From Microvirga sp. (GTDB lineage: Bacteria; Pseudomonadota; Alphaproteobacteria; Rhizobiales; Beijerinckiaceae): a DNA stretch of 41,371 bases. Made by a program: the position numbers and the translations under genes. Below are positions 1 through 7,962 of the stretch, one piece after another (position 1 is the first letter of the stretch; every line of letters begins with the position of its first letter). The notes under the pieces were generated by a model. The model was not told the origin of the DNA. It searched no databases and saw only the letters and a list, made by a program, of their open reading frames with translations. The stretch is from positions 1 to 41,371 of the forward strand of contig NZ_JACXAB010000035.1 of assembly GCF_014699075.1 (NCBI RefSeq), given 5' to 3'.

Positions 1-88
1 ATGGGATCGAGGCTGAGGAATGCCGCAACTACTTCACCGCCGCAGGATATGGATTCATCTGAACCGCCGTTGCTCTAGTGAAATTACG

Positions 89-415
89 ATGAACACCGTC
101 AATAGCGATGTGCAGTGCGGTCCGCAGCGTGCCCGGCTGCCGGCGCTGGGCCCCTTGGACCTGAGGGTTATCAACCAGTCTGAGATTCCCCTCATGTTCG
201 TAGCACCACAATTCTTTAAGGCTTCGCAGCACACCGAGTCAGGCGGCTTTGTCATGGGTTTGGTCAAGGGAGGGTTTCTTGTGGCCCCCAAGAGCACTGC
301 CAGGGTCCTCCTGCCGGGGCCGGCCCAAGGCGAATACTACTCTTTCTGCTTTCAACCGAGTAGCATCCCAAATCCCGCGTCAAGCGGCTTCCCAATCGTT
401 GTGCCCGCCACCTGA
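89..415 (+). CDS. Cupredoxin-like protein, possibly a remnant
   Basis: Encodes about 108 residues. The stretch from about residue 25 to the end reads like a small beta-sandwich: a strand with LRVINQSEIP, a GGF turn, a VAPKSTARVLLPGP strand, then a Cys in YSFCFQP and a terminal IVVPAT strand. This order resembles cupredoxin-like periplasmic domains, but the usual His-Cys-His-Met copper set is not complete by eye and there is no signal peptide. ATG at 89 is preferred over the upstream in-frame ATG at 20 because the extra residues are basic and unlike a leader; neither has a good ribosome site. The missing export signal suggests a 5'-truncated gene. The fold assignment is inference. Confidence 0.4.
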   Translation: MNTVNSDVQCGPQRARLPALGPLDLRVINQSEIPLMFVAPQFFKASQHTESGGFVMGLVKGGFLVAPKSTARVLLPGPAQGEYYSFCFQPSSIPNPASSGFPIVVPAT

Positions 416-533
416 CCGGCGCGCGGTCGCATGCCATGCCCCTAGGCTGGTGGAACAAGACAAATGCGAAACTCGGATCACTGCCGTACTGAAGATGTAG
501 CAGGCCGGAACAGGTTAACTGCTGAACACCTTG

Positions 534-560
534 ATCATCTGGAGAACTTTCTCAGATGAT
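534..560. promoter_or_regulatory. Hairpin before the coiled-coil gene
   Basis: ATCATCT, one unpaired g, GAGAA, ct, TTCTC, AGATGAT form a 12-bp stem with a single bulge. A T-rich stretch (aaattttt) begins 10 nt later, and the next start codon is 32 nt from the stem. It could be a weak terminator for the upstream gene or a 5' leader element of the next one. Confidence 0.45.
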
Positions 561-591
561 TCATGAGGAATAAATTTTTGTCAGGTGACTC

Positions 592-1317
592 ATGGCCAAT
601 GGATTTTCGCAGACAGCCAGACAACCAAGCTTCATTGCTCTTGCCGTCATAGCAGCCCTCGGCTGGGTCGTGGCGATCTGGTCCGCTACGTCGAGCTCGC
701 GCCAACAAGCATATCTGAACGAGCGCATCCAGCAGTTGGAAGCCACTCAACAAGTCACTGCCAGCCAGCTTGATGAGTTAAGGCGGAGTGCGGGAACAGT
801 CGAGAGCCTCCAGAACCAGATCACCATAGCACGTGGAGACTTGGCGAGCCTCAAGCAGCAGCAAGAGCAGTCTGCCGAGGCATTAGCCAAGGTTCGCAGC
901 GAAACAGAAGCGGCAGATCGACGCCATCAAGAGATGCAACAGGCTCACGCTCGGGTTCAACGCGACCTCGCCACCGCCCGGGAAACGTTAACAGAGCTGG
1001 AGCGTCGGCGGGCTGAGACCGCCAGAGCAGTCGGCGAGATCACTGCGAGCCGCGACCGCGTTATGGCAGAGTTGCAGGAGGCACGTGAGCGATCCACGAT
1101 GCTCCAACAGCAGCTCGCAGTGCTCTCGAACGAGTTGGCGTCACGACAGAATGATGCGGCTGCTCTTAAAGGGCGTCTTCCGGCTGGTTCTGGCTGGGAG
1201 AATGCCCCTCTCGAAACAGGCTCGGCTCCAGTTGCTCTAAGTTCAATCGTAGCAGGGCAGCAGCCCTATCGCTGCGACGATAATGGAAGCGGCTGGACTT
1301 GTTCTCCCAGAGAATGA
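592..1317 (+). CDS. Membrane-anchored coiled-coil protein
   Basis: Protein of 241 residues. Residues about 13-31 form one hydrophobic segment (FIALAVIAALGWVVAIW), followed to about residue 195 by a Gln/Glu/Ala/Arg-rich heptad region typical of a long alpha-helical coiled coil. The C-terminal 45 residues are not helical and end with two cysteines in a YRCDDNGSGWTC motif. Topology is probably N-in with a periplasmic coiled coil. The start at 592 has an AGGTGA ribosome site 4-5 nt upstream. It stands alone, with no operon partner. No enzymatic motif is visible; a structural or envelope-scaffold role is a guess from architecture. Ordinary base composition suggests an intact gene. Confidence 0.8.
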   Translation: MANGFSQTARQPSFIALAVIAALGWVVAIWSATSSSRQQAYLNERIQQLEATQQVTASQLDELRRSAGTVESLQNQITIARGDLASLKQQQEQSAEALAKVRSETEAADRRHQEMQQAHARVQRDLATARETLTELERRRAETARAVGEITASRDRVMAELQEARERSTMLQQQLAVLSNELASRQNDAAALKGRLPAGSGWENAPLETGSAPVALSSIVAGQQPYRCDDNGSGWTCSPRE

Positions 1318-1580
1318 GTGTATCCACGAATACGGTTATCTATAGGCAGTGGAGCGGGCGCATCTCTGCCTGATCAGCAGCCCACGGGGTCGCTCAGGTG
1401 AAGATAGGAGCTTAGCCTCGCCAAGCAGCGTCGCAGCGGGGGCAAAAGTCATCTTCAGCAGCATAGACCGAAGCTAGTTGGCCATGAAGACCATAAATCC
1501 GCGGAGTGAGTGTCCTCTCAGATCTAATGGACAAAGTGTGCCGATCTGGTTGACAGGCTGCCCTGAAAAGGAGGGCTGCA

Positions 1581-1673
1581 ATGAGGATCTTGAAGCTCCT
1601 GGGTGCCGCTGTCGGGATCATTTTTGTTGCTGGCTTGCTGGTCGTCATCGGATTATTGGCCGTCATTCTCTGA
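1581..1673 (+). CDS. 30-residue single-span membrane peptide
   Basis: A short ORF (30 residues) beginning MRILKLLG and continuing as an almost unbroken hydrophobic segment of Gly, Ala, Val, Ile and Leu to its stop. The ribosome site AAAAGGAGGG lies 5-7 nt before the ATG and is among the best in the window, which is the main reason to call it. The Arg/Lys near the N terminus predicts N-in insertion. It sits alone in a gene-poor stretch. Function unknown; small single-span proteins often act as membrane-complex accessory subunits, but nothing here identifies a partner. Confidence 0.55.
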   Translation: MRILKLLGAAVGIIFVAGLLVVIGLLAVIL

Positions 1674-2365
1674 ACACGCTTCTGGCGCCTTAAGGCCTCA
1701 TGGCGGTCTGTCTTACATCGAGTGAGATGGCCAGGTGGTTCCCCGAGATCCCGACATGCAGCTGTAAGCTGCGGGATTGTCCGGATTAAGCTCTCGATCC
1801 AAGGAGGATAACTCGTGGTCTGCTATCGTCAGAGCAGGAGGAATCCTTGTTTGTTCGTTCCGACTTCCCAACATAGTGTTAAATTCTTCTGGGGTGGCGG
1901 GTGACCACTATAGCGTGGATAGTTGAGGCTGATCAGCGCGCGGGTCGGAGCATACCCGATATGCTCGGCGCCTCTGACTATGTTGGTCCTGATGTCTGCT
2001 GTCGGAGCGATCAGGCGTTGGGTAAGAAGATGCGCTGTTCAGGCTGGGTGGCCGCACGTCCGAACTCACTATTAAGATCGTCGGCACTCTTTTGATCTGA
2101 CTGAGTCACGACCAGGATACGAAAGCATTACGTCAGGATTCTCACTGCAGAAGCGCCAACCATTCGATCTCCAACGGGCGCCTACTAAGCACAGAAATGG
2201 TCACAATGTTTGCGAGAGCGGCCGGATCGGTAGGGTCGTGTGCCCGGAGTAAGTCAATCCACCTGAGGTACAGGAAAGCCTTCGGTCAGTACTAACCCTT
2301 GATATCCGGCGCGGGAACCGAAGGCTGGGGTTACAAATCTTGGTTCTTGAGATGCTCCAGCGCGA
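1674..2365. other. Gene-poor stretch
   Basis: No convincing gene. It contains a strong ribosome-site-like sequence caaggaggataac at about 1802 without a recognisable ORF behind it (29 codons from a GTG at 1815), and the 14-bp sequence ATCTGACTGAGTCA at 2095-2108 that recurs at 3371. A GTG-started 64-codon frame at 1901 faintly resembles the beginning of a receiver domain but has no downstream conserved residues. Confidence 0.5.
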
Positions 2366-2686
2366 GTGTCGACCGCTCCTATACTTCCGCGTGTGTATGC
2401 ACGAAGTGACTCTATCTGCTCTCAACGGCTGTCGCGCGTCATCATCCTGGGAATGCTGCATGTCTGCGGTGCCGGGTCCGGCAGCGTACTCTGTCCGTCT
2501 GTTTGGCAGGAACGTCCCCAGGTATCGTCTGTTCCTCAACCGGACGGCGGTACGGCGCCCACTGCCGACACCATCCCTAAGGGAACGGTCAAGAGGGTTT
2601 CAGCGGAAGGCAAAGGATGGCTGCTCTGGAATCAGCAACTGGTGGTGCGGTGGGACCGATCTGTTCAGCACTTAGCGGCGTGTTAG
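2366..2686 (+). CDS. Hypothetical protein, weakly supported
   Basis: Open frame of 106 codons from a GTG start. The middle has a short hydrophobic run followed by cysteines, and the last 50 residues (from about PQPDGGTAPTADTIPKG) look more protein-like than the first 50. There is no clear ribosome site and no recognised family. It lies 63 nt upstream of the secreted PepSY-like gene, in the same direction. It may be the tail of a decayed gene. Confidence 0.25.
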   Translation: MSTAPILPRVYARSDSICSQRLSRVIILGMLHVCGAGSGSVLCPSVWQERPQVSSVPQPDGGTAPTADTIPKGTVKRVSAEGKGWLLWNQQLVVRWDRSVQHLAAC

Positions 2687-2749
2687 GAGGTGGCTCGCAC
2701 CATCTGTGCATGCTGCGCGACATTGAACAAGGCAGAGAGGAAATCTCAA

Positions 2750-3136
2750 ATGCGTGATATGCTAATCAAGGCTTCTATACTGGCGGCGATGGCGCTCGGA
2801 TCCACGGCAGCGCTCGCGCAGTCTCAGTCGGGGACACCTGCCTCGTCGTCGACGCAATCATCTCAGCCGTCATCCAATGCGCCGCCGAAGGCTATGTCGC
2901 AGGACAGGGCCCGCCAGATCATGAAGGATGCAGGCTTCACAAACGTCCAGATCCTTGATGCCACTTACCTCGTTCAGGCATCAACAAAGGAAGGTGACCA
3001 GATCTTGATGGTCCTCAATCCTCCAGCGATGAGCCGCTCCGGAGTACCCGCTACGGCTGGGGCCGCAGGCGCGTCGGCGGGAAGCTCCTCTGGGTCGCCA
3101 GCCGGAGCCAATGCAACAGCGGCGCCCAAACAGTAA
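2750..3136 (+). CDS. Small secreted PepSY-like protein
   Basis: Protein of 128 residues. Residues 1-23 are a classical Sec signal peptide ending ALAQ. A Ser/Thr/Gln/Pro-rich linker follows, then a compact domain at about 48-88 (RARQIMKDAGFTNVQILDAT, then a VQAS strand and an ILMVLNPP strand) with the helix-then-strands pattern of PepSY-like periplasmic domains. The C-terminal 35 residues are low-complexity Ala/Gly/Ser. ATG 2750 is chosen over an upstream in-frame GTG at 2690 because AGAGAGG lies in position and the signal peptide begins there. It is likely a periplasmic or secreted modulator with no catalytic residues visible. Family resemblance is by eye. Confidence 0.75.
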   Translation: MRDMLIKASILAAMALGSTAALAQSQSGTPASSSTQSSQPSSNAPPKAMSQDRARQIMKDAGFTNVQILDATYLVQASTKEGDQILMVLNPPAMSRSGVPATAGAAGASAGSSSGSPAGANATAAPKQ

Positions 3137-3670
3137 CGGAAGATGCGTGAGGGTGAGACCGATTGGATGACAATGGAAGGGCGGCCTCTAGCTGCCCCTC
3201 TCGTCCTACTTAGGCGCAAGTGACCGCAAATCGTCCGTTAAGCAGGGAGGGTGTACGAACCCTGTTTGGTGAAGCTGCTAAGGAACCCTGCAGGTGATAT
3301 TACTGAGAACAGAGCGGGGGGCTGCTTCTACTTGCGTGGAATATGCCGAGTGGGTCGCGTTATTGTTTGTATCTGACTGAGTCAGCCGCGGGATAACTGC
3401 TCGTCGCCCGGCCGAGGTCTTCACCTTCGGAGCTAGTGTCTGATGCTTTACCGGGACGACGCACGGAGTGCGTCTTGTGGGGTAGTGCCCTTCTCGCCCG
3501 TCCTAGTTTCTCAAGCCCCTTACCGGGTTGGCCCTCCGAGCACGCTTGTTCCAGCCATCGCGCTGGAGGTGGGGCACCGAAAGGCGTTCAGGATGCTGGC
3601 TTGAGAGCGGAATTGCTGCGTTCTAAGTTTGAAAGCCATGTCCGTCGACCAAGATCGGGTGTCACGCCAA
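3137..3670. other. Intergenic region
   Basis: No gene supported. It holds the second copy of ATCTGACTGAGTCA (3371-3384), whose core TGACT-G-AGTCA is a perfect dyad. The long plus-strand frame 3436-3945 has no protein-like composition and overlaps the DUF3309 gene in another frame. Confidence 0.5.
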
Positions 3671-3823
3671 ATGCCCTCCAGCGCAATTTTGATCATCATC
3701 GTCATCCTCTTTATCATCGCGACTGTTCCGGTCTGGCCATACAGTCGTGCATGGGGCCTGTGGCCCAGTGGAGCGCTTGGCCTGGTACTTGTGGTGCTGG
3801 TCGGCCTCTTTGTCCTGGGGTAA
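3671..3823 (+). CDS. DUF3309 family small membrane protein
   Basis: Fifty residues: a first hydrophobic helix (ILIIIVILFIIATVPVW), the signature PVWPYSRAWGLWPSGALG and a second helix ending LFVLG. This is the complete length and pattern of the DUF3309 family (P-x-W-P-x-S-x-x-W-G-x-x-P-S-G-x-x-G), common in rhizobia and Methylobacterium. In-frame starts at 3629 (TTG) and 3638 (ATG) would add a hydrophilic leader that the family lacks, so ATG 3671 is preferred, although its ribosome site is weak. The biochemical role of the family is unknown; often it is linked to general stress responses. Confidence 0.85.
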   Translation: MPSSAILIIIVILFIIATVPVWPYSRAWGLWPSGALGLVLVVLVGLFVLG

Positions 3824-4036
3824 TCCGGGTTCGTCAGGAGCAGTGTGGTCCTGAGGAAACATATTCCTGCCGGGCTTTCGACGCCTGTTGTAAGACCTGG
3901 TTAAGTATCGCTGGGTCGGGAGGTCACGACTACAACATCGTGTGATCTGACTTTCAATATAGGAACAGAAGAGGCCAAAATGTGCTTGAGCTTATAGGTG
4001 CAACTTGAGTGCCAAGTGCATGAGTGGAAGCGTGCT

Positions 4037-5956
4037 ATGACAGATCTGGTCACATCTATTCCTCAGCGACCGCTGAGCGCAGTTACGCCGCTGGGGAATA
4101 GTAGCGACAACGGGCTCTCACGTCTTGCCAGCACGCAAACACTCGCTCGCCAGGCTGAACAGAAGCCAGCGCCAAGCAACGGGAGGGAGAATGCCGCTCG
4201 GGAATTCTACATCCTTCTCCGCAATGTAATGCATGGCAGAAAGAGCTGGCCGGTAATCGCCCTGTCACTGGCGATCTTCTCCGTGTTGCTCGGGAACATG
4301 TTCGGCCAGGTCCGCCTCAATGAATGGAACGGAGCGTTCTTCGATGCAGTCGAGAGGCGAAACTCTAATGCGTTTCTGCACCAATTGCTCGTATTCTTAG
4401 GCGTCGTCGCCTTTCTGCTTGTCATGGTTGTCGCACAGACCTGGCTGCAGGAGCGTTTGAAGATCCGCCTCCGTGAGCGCCTGACGCATGTTCTCCTGGA
4501 TGTGTGGCTGAGGCCAAACCGAGCGTATCAACTCGCATTAGCTGGCCCGTCCGGCACGCAGCCTGACCAACGTATGCAGGAGGATTGCCGACTGTTCTCG
4601 GAGTTTTCCACCGAGCTTGGGGTCGGCATGCTGCAAGCTTTCATGATGCTCGTAAGTTTCATCGGAGTTTTGTGGACGCTCTCTTCATACGCGAGCTTTG
4701 AGTTCCGCGGAGAGGAAGTCGTGGTGCCAGGCTACATGGTCTGGGTCGCGATCGGATATGCTGGGCTTGGGTCGGGCCTTACCTGGCTCGTCGGCCGCCC
4801 CTTGATCCGCCTTAATACGCTTCGTTACGCCCGCGAGGCAGATCTCCGGTTCGCCTTGGTCCGGGTCAACGAATGTGCCGAAAGTGTTGCGCTCTGTTCC
4901 GGCGAGAAGGATGAGCGACGGAGCCTCGATCTTGCCGTCGACGCGGTTTTGGTGGCAACTCGCAAACTCTCCGGCGCCCTAGCGCGACTGACATGGATTA
5001 CGTCCGGATATGGCTGGCTCGGGATTGTCGTGCCGATCATTGCCGCTGCGCCCGGTTATTTCAGTGGGCGTCTGTCCTTCGGTGAGATGATGATGGTGGT
5101 TGGAGCCTTCAATCACGTCCAAGGGGCCTTGCGGTATTTTGTCGATAACTTCCCAAAAATCGCTGACTGGCGGTCAGCCCTACTGCGCGTCGCGACGTTT
5201 CGCCAAGCTGCCGTCGATCTAGGCCGCTCGGTTGAAGAAAACCAGCGGATCGAGGTGCGGCCCCATCCGAGAGGGTGGCTGAGCTTCGACAATCTCTCTA
5301 TTTCGCTGCGCTGCGGAAGCATCATCATTGGCGATGCCACTGCCGAGATCCGCACGGGCGAGCGCGTCCTCATCGTAGGAGCGTCTGGGTCGGGAAAGAG
5401 CACGCTCTTCCGTGCCGTCGCGGGGCTTTGGCCATGGGGGGCTGGGGCTATCCAAACTCCTCCTCACGAGGAGATGATGTTTCTGCCACAACGTCCTTAC
5501 CTGCCGCTAGGCACTCTGCGCGCAGCCTTATGCTACCCAGCCGCGCCTGATGCTTTCGATGATCGAACGGTCCTGTCAGCTCTTGAACGGTGTGGCCTCA
5601 GCGAGTTCCACGAGGCGCTGGATGAACACAAGCGGTGGGACCATTCTCTTTCCCTTGGGCAACAGCAACGAGTCGCCTTCGCCCGCATCCTCCTCCACAA
5701 GCCGCAGTGGGTGTTCATGGACGAGGCAACATCCGCTCTCGACGACGAAAGCCAAGCTTCAATGTTGTCTTTGTTCACGAACGAGCTTGCTGACGCGTCG
5801 GTTCTCTCGATCGGGCATAGGCCGGGTTTAGAGGAGTTCCATACGCGGACGCTCCAGATCCTCAGGACAGAAGAAGGAGCGGTATTGCTAGCAGCAAGAC
5901 TCTCAAGGCAGAATCCCTTACAAGCGTGGCCCGGCCGTGTCGGCTCGGCACTCTAG
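4037..5956 (+). CDS. ABC transporter, BacA/SbmA-like membrane domain fused to ATPase (YddA type)
   Basis: Protein of 639 residues. After a 50-residue polar leader, about residues 75-350 carry the ABC_membrane_2 domain of the SbmA/BacA group, including the characteristic LNEWNGAFFDAVERR segment and several membrane helices. The ATPase half follows: Walker A GASGSGKST at 448-456, Q-loop LPQRPYLPLGTL, signature LSLGQQQRVAFAR (a variant of LSGGQ), Walker B WVFMDEATSALD and an H-loop in SIGHRP. Such half-transporters dimerise and move peptides or cobalamin-like solutes across the inner membrane (Mycobacterium BacA, E. coli YddA). The start could also be GTG 3998. The gene is monocistronic and meets dedA tail to tail with a 4-bp overlap. 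Confidence 0.93.
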   Translation: MTDLVTSIPQRPLSAVTPLGNSSDNGLSRLASTQTLARQAEQKPAPSNGRENAAREFYILLRNVMHGRKSWPVIALSLAIFSVLLGNMFGQVRLNEWNGAFFDAVERRNSNAFLHQLLVFLGVVAFLLVMVVAQTWLQERLKIRLRERLTHVLLDVWLRPNRAYQLALAGPSGTQPDQRMQEDCRLFSEFSTELGVGMLQAFMMLVSFIGVLWTLSSYASFEFRGEEVVVPGYMVWVAIGYAGLGSGLTWLVGRPLIRLNTLRYAREADLRFALVRVNECAESVALCSGEKDERRSLDLAVDAVLVATRKLSGALARLTWITSGYGWLGIVVPIIAAAPGYFSGRLSFGEMMMVVGAFNHVQGALRYFVDNFPKIADWRSALLRVATFRQAAVDLGRSVEENQRIEVRPHPRGWLSFDNLSISLRCGSIIIGDATAEIRTGERVLIVGASGSGKSTLFRAVAGLWPWGAGAIQTPPHEEMMFLPQRPYLPLGTLRAALCYPAAPDAFDDRTVLSALERCGLSEFHEALDEHKRWDHSLSLGQQQRVAFARILLHKPQWVFMDEATSALDDESQASMLSLFTNELADASVLSIGHRPGLEEFHTRTLQILRTEEGAVLLAARLSRQNPLQAWPGRVGSAL

Positions 5957-6555
5957 CCTGGCGTGGACCGATAGGTAGCTACACGGTAGACATACCAAAG
6001 CACAGCGATGGCCAGAAACCCGTTGGTGACAGGTTCGAGCCAGTCAGCCACCGCGTGATATCGGGATTCCAGCAGGTAGCCTGCCCCGGCCAAAAGGCTT
6101 GTCCAGAGAACAGTTCCTAAAGTCAAATACAATAAAAACCGGCCGAAACTCATCTCAACTACACCAGCGGGTACCGAGATCAAAGTCCTCACCCCGGGAA
6201 CGAGCCGCCCGAGGAACACAGCCTTCCCGCAGTGGCGTGAGAAAAATGCTTGGGCGTCGTCCAGATCTTCCGGTGACAGGGTTAGCCAGCGTCCATGACA
6301 GGCTGCAAAGGACTTCATGCCATGCATTCCGATCCATCGCCCTAGAAGATACCAGAGAGAGGTGCCAGCGACGGAGCCGAGGACACCGGCGAGCACAGCT
6401 CCTACGATCTGGAGATCGCCACGGGCCGCTGTAAACCCTGCGAGAGGCATAATCACTTCGGATGGGATGGGTGGGAACAGATTCTCCGCTAACATCAGCA
6501 ATGCAATTCCAAGGTAGCCTGTCTTTTCAACGAAGTCGGTAATCCATTCGAACAT
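5953..6555 (-). CDS. DedA family membrane protein
   Basis: Protein of 200 residues with the DedA/VTT (SNARE-associated) signature: an N-terminal amphipathic segment, then ENLFPPIPSEVIMPLAGF, a G-rich reentrant segment VLGSVAGTSLWYLLGRWIG, the F-x-R-x-x-P-G-x-R motif as FLGRLVPGVRTLISVPAG, and C-terminal helices. DedA proteins are inner-membrane lipid flippases or scramblases tied to envelope charge and peptide resistance. ATG 6555 gives the family-typical MFEWITDF start; an in-frame ATG at 6597 would add 14 atypical residues. Its stop overlaps the convergent ABC transporter gene by 4 bp, so no terminator fits between them. It is divergent from the oxidase operon. Confidence 0.93.
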   Translation of the reverse strand: MFEWITDFVEKTGYLGIALLMLAENLFPPIPSEVIMPLAGFTAARGDLQIVGAVLAGVLGSVAGTSLWYLLGRWIGMHGMKSFAACHGRWLTLSPEDLDDAQAFFSRHCGKAVFLGRLVPGVRTLISVPAGVVEMSFGRFLLYLTLGTVLWTSLLAGAGYLLESRYHAVADWLEPVTNGFLAIAVLWYVYRVATYRSTPG

Positions 6556-6768
6556 GCAGTTTCCCAACGTTGTGGATCGCGGCTCTGCATAATGCACAGC
6601 AGCTAGCGCAGTGTTGCATCGAGGCAGGGCAGTACGTTCGAGCGTTTTGGGTTCTCTCGTGAGAGTTGGTCTTCCATCGTACCAAGAACATCAAGCTCAG
6701 CGTTGGAGGAGAGGAACGGCTGCTAAAGCCTCTTGTTTCACCCCAGCGAGCTTCCCGAGGGGAAAAGA
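6556..6768. promoter_or_regulatory. Divergent promoter region, dedA / dehydrogenase-oxidase operon
   Basis: 213 nt between the two start codons must hold the operon promoter. Visible elements: a short dyad CTCTC-gt-GAGAG at 6654-6665, and immediately after it at 6668-6683 a sequence whose right half CGTACC, but not its left half, matches the dyad found before the PRC-barrel genes. No clear -35/-10 pair was recognised. GAGGGG at 6758-6763 is the ribosome site for the GTG start at 6769. Confidence 0.4.
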
Positions 6769-7593
6769 GTGCCCGTCCAACATCCACTCACCATGGCAAT
6801 AGCAATCGCGGCCTGTGTCTCAGCCGTCTCCGAGCTTCAGGCGCAGAATGGCCGGGCGCAGGGAGCGAGTGCGTATGATATCAGGGCGGCCGATGTCGAA
6901 AGAGGGCGCGCCGTCGTTGTCGGGGCCTACGCAGCGCCCCCGGGATCAGAAGCGGGCCCCGGATCTCCTGCCATAAGTCCGCAGGCAGGAGCGTGCTTCC
7001 AGTGCCATGGAATGGATGGCAAGGGTGATAAGGCAGCTGTATTCCCGCGTCTGACGGATCAAACCTATAAGTATCTCTACGACTCCCTGAAGGACTACGC
7101 GTCCGGCGGGCGCCAAAGCGCAGTGATGACGCCTATCGCCAAGGCGTTGAGCGATCAGCAGATGCGCGATGTATCCGCCTACTACGCGGCGCAAAAATCG
7201 GCCGAGTACCCACCTGCTGATCAGGTTGATGCGCAAGTTCTCCAGCATGGAGCCGCGCTGGCTGCGATTGGCAATGCAAGTCGTGGCGTGCAGGGCTGTA
7301 TCAACTGCCATGGGCCAGACGGCGTCGGCCTACCGCCAACGTATCCTTACTTGGCCGGGCAGTACGCTGCCTATCTGGAAGCACAGATGAAGGCCTGGAA
7401 GACTGGGCAGCGCAAGGGTGACGGCTTCGGAATTATGGAGAACATCGCTAAGCGGCTGACGGATGAGGAGATCCGAGCGGTTTCAAACTACTACGCTTCG
7501 ATTCGCCCGCGCTCCGTCACCCCCGAACAGGCCGAGTTCGCAGCTCCGATGGTGCCGCTGCCCTCAGTCTCTGCACCGAGCCTGGGGAGATGA
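6769..7593 (+). CDS. Periplasmic di-haem cytochrome c (c4-like), operon gene 1
   Basis: Protein of 274 residues. The GTG start at 6769 is preferred because GAGGGG sits just upstream and the signal peptide (MAIAIAACVSAVSELQA core) follows. Two haem-c sites are present, CFQCH (C76, C79, H80) and CINCH (C177, C180, H181), in two homologous c-type domains. Each has the H-G-x-D-G pattern, a PRLTDQ or PYLAGQ segment and a Met-bearing segment (SAVMTPIA, GFGIMENIA) that can supply the axial Met. It shares its whole architecture with the cytochrome at 10533-11540, so the two probably arose by duplication. It likely carries electrons from the GMC dehydrogenase to the caa3-type oxidase encoded downstream. 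The stop overlaps the next start. Confidence 0.92.
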   Translation: MPVQHPLTMAIAIAACVSAVSELQAQNGRAQGASAYDIRAADVERGRAVVVGAYAAPPGSEAGPGSPAISPQAGACFQCHGMDGKGDKAAVFPRLTDQTYKYLYDSLKDYASGGRQSAVMTPIAKALSDQQMRDVSAYYAAQKSAEYPPADQVDAQVLQHGAALAAIGNASRGVQGCINCHGPDGVGLPPTYPYLAGQYAAYLEAQMKAWKTGQRKGDGFGIMENIAKRLTDEEIRAVSNYYASIRPRSVTPEQAEFAAPMVPLPSVSAPSLGR

Positions 7594-7943
7594 TCATGAC
7601 TGTGGTGACGCGCGCCCTTTACCCAATTCTTGTTAGTCTCGGTATCGTGGCCACCATGCCGGCCCACGCTCAGGATACTTCTAACAGAAGCGGTGACCGA
7701 TCCGGACCACGCGGATCAGTCGGCAAGCAGGGCGAGATAGGTCGTCCGAATGTGCAAACTGCACAGGTCGGCGCTGGGACGACGAACGGATCAACGACGG
7801 GCTATAGCGGACCGCAGGATGTGACCGAACGCAACCCAGGACAGGTCAACGTGCCTCCCCTGCCGGGCCCTGAACTCTGCAAGCCTTACCAGGATACGCC
7901 GGCTGCTTACCAAGCCTGTCTCTGGGTCTCGCTTAAGGAATGA
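7590..7943 (+). CDS. Small secreted protein of unknown function, operon gene 2
   Basis: 117 residues. A Sec signal peptide (residues about 1-27, ending AHAQ) is followed by a Gly/Ser/Thr/Arg/Gln-rich, probably disordered stretch and a short C-terminal segment PELCKPYQDTPAAYQACLW with two cysteines 12 residues apart that could form a disulfide. No haem, flavin or metal motif is seen. Its ATGA overlap with gene 1 and its position 19 nt before the subunit-3 gene place it firmly in the dehydrogenase-oxidase operon. An alternative start is the ATG at 7596. I do not recognise a family; an assembly or docking role is only inference. Confidence 0.8.
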   Translation: MIMTVVTRALYPILVSLGIVATMPAHAQDTSNRSGDRSGPRGSVGKQGEIGRPNVQTAQVGAGTTNGSTTGYSGPQDVTERNPGQVNVPPLPGPELCKPYQDTPAAYQACLWVSLKE

Positions 7944-7962
7944 ACAGTAGGGGAACAGTCCA

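Noticed and set aside
1901..2095. GTG-started frame that looks like the first strand and helix of a receiver domain
   Set aside because: Only about 25 residues resemble the fold, no phosphoacceptor Asp region follows, and there is no ribosome site.
2201..2539. Minus-strand frame of 112 codons
   Set aside because: Arg/Ser/Thr-rich translation with no domain, no ribosome site; looks like a non-coding frame.
3436..3945. Plus-strand frame of 169 codons
   Set aside because: It overlaps the clear DUF3309 gene in another frame and has no protein-like pattern.
6668..6683. Possible further copy of the GGTACG dyad before the oxidase operon (GGTCTT-CCAT-CGTACC)
   Set aside because: Only the right arm matches; the left arm has three of six bases, so it could be chance.
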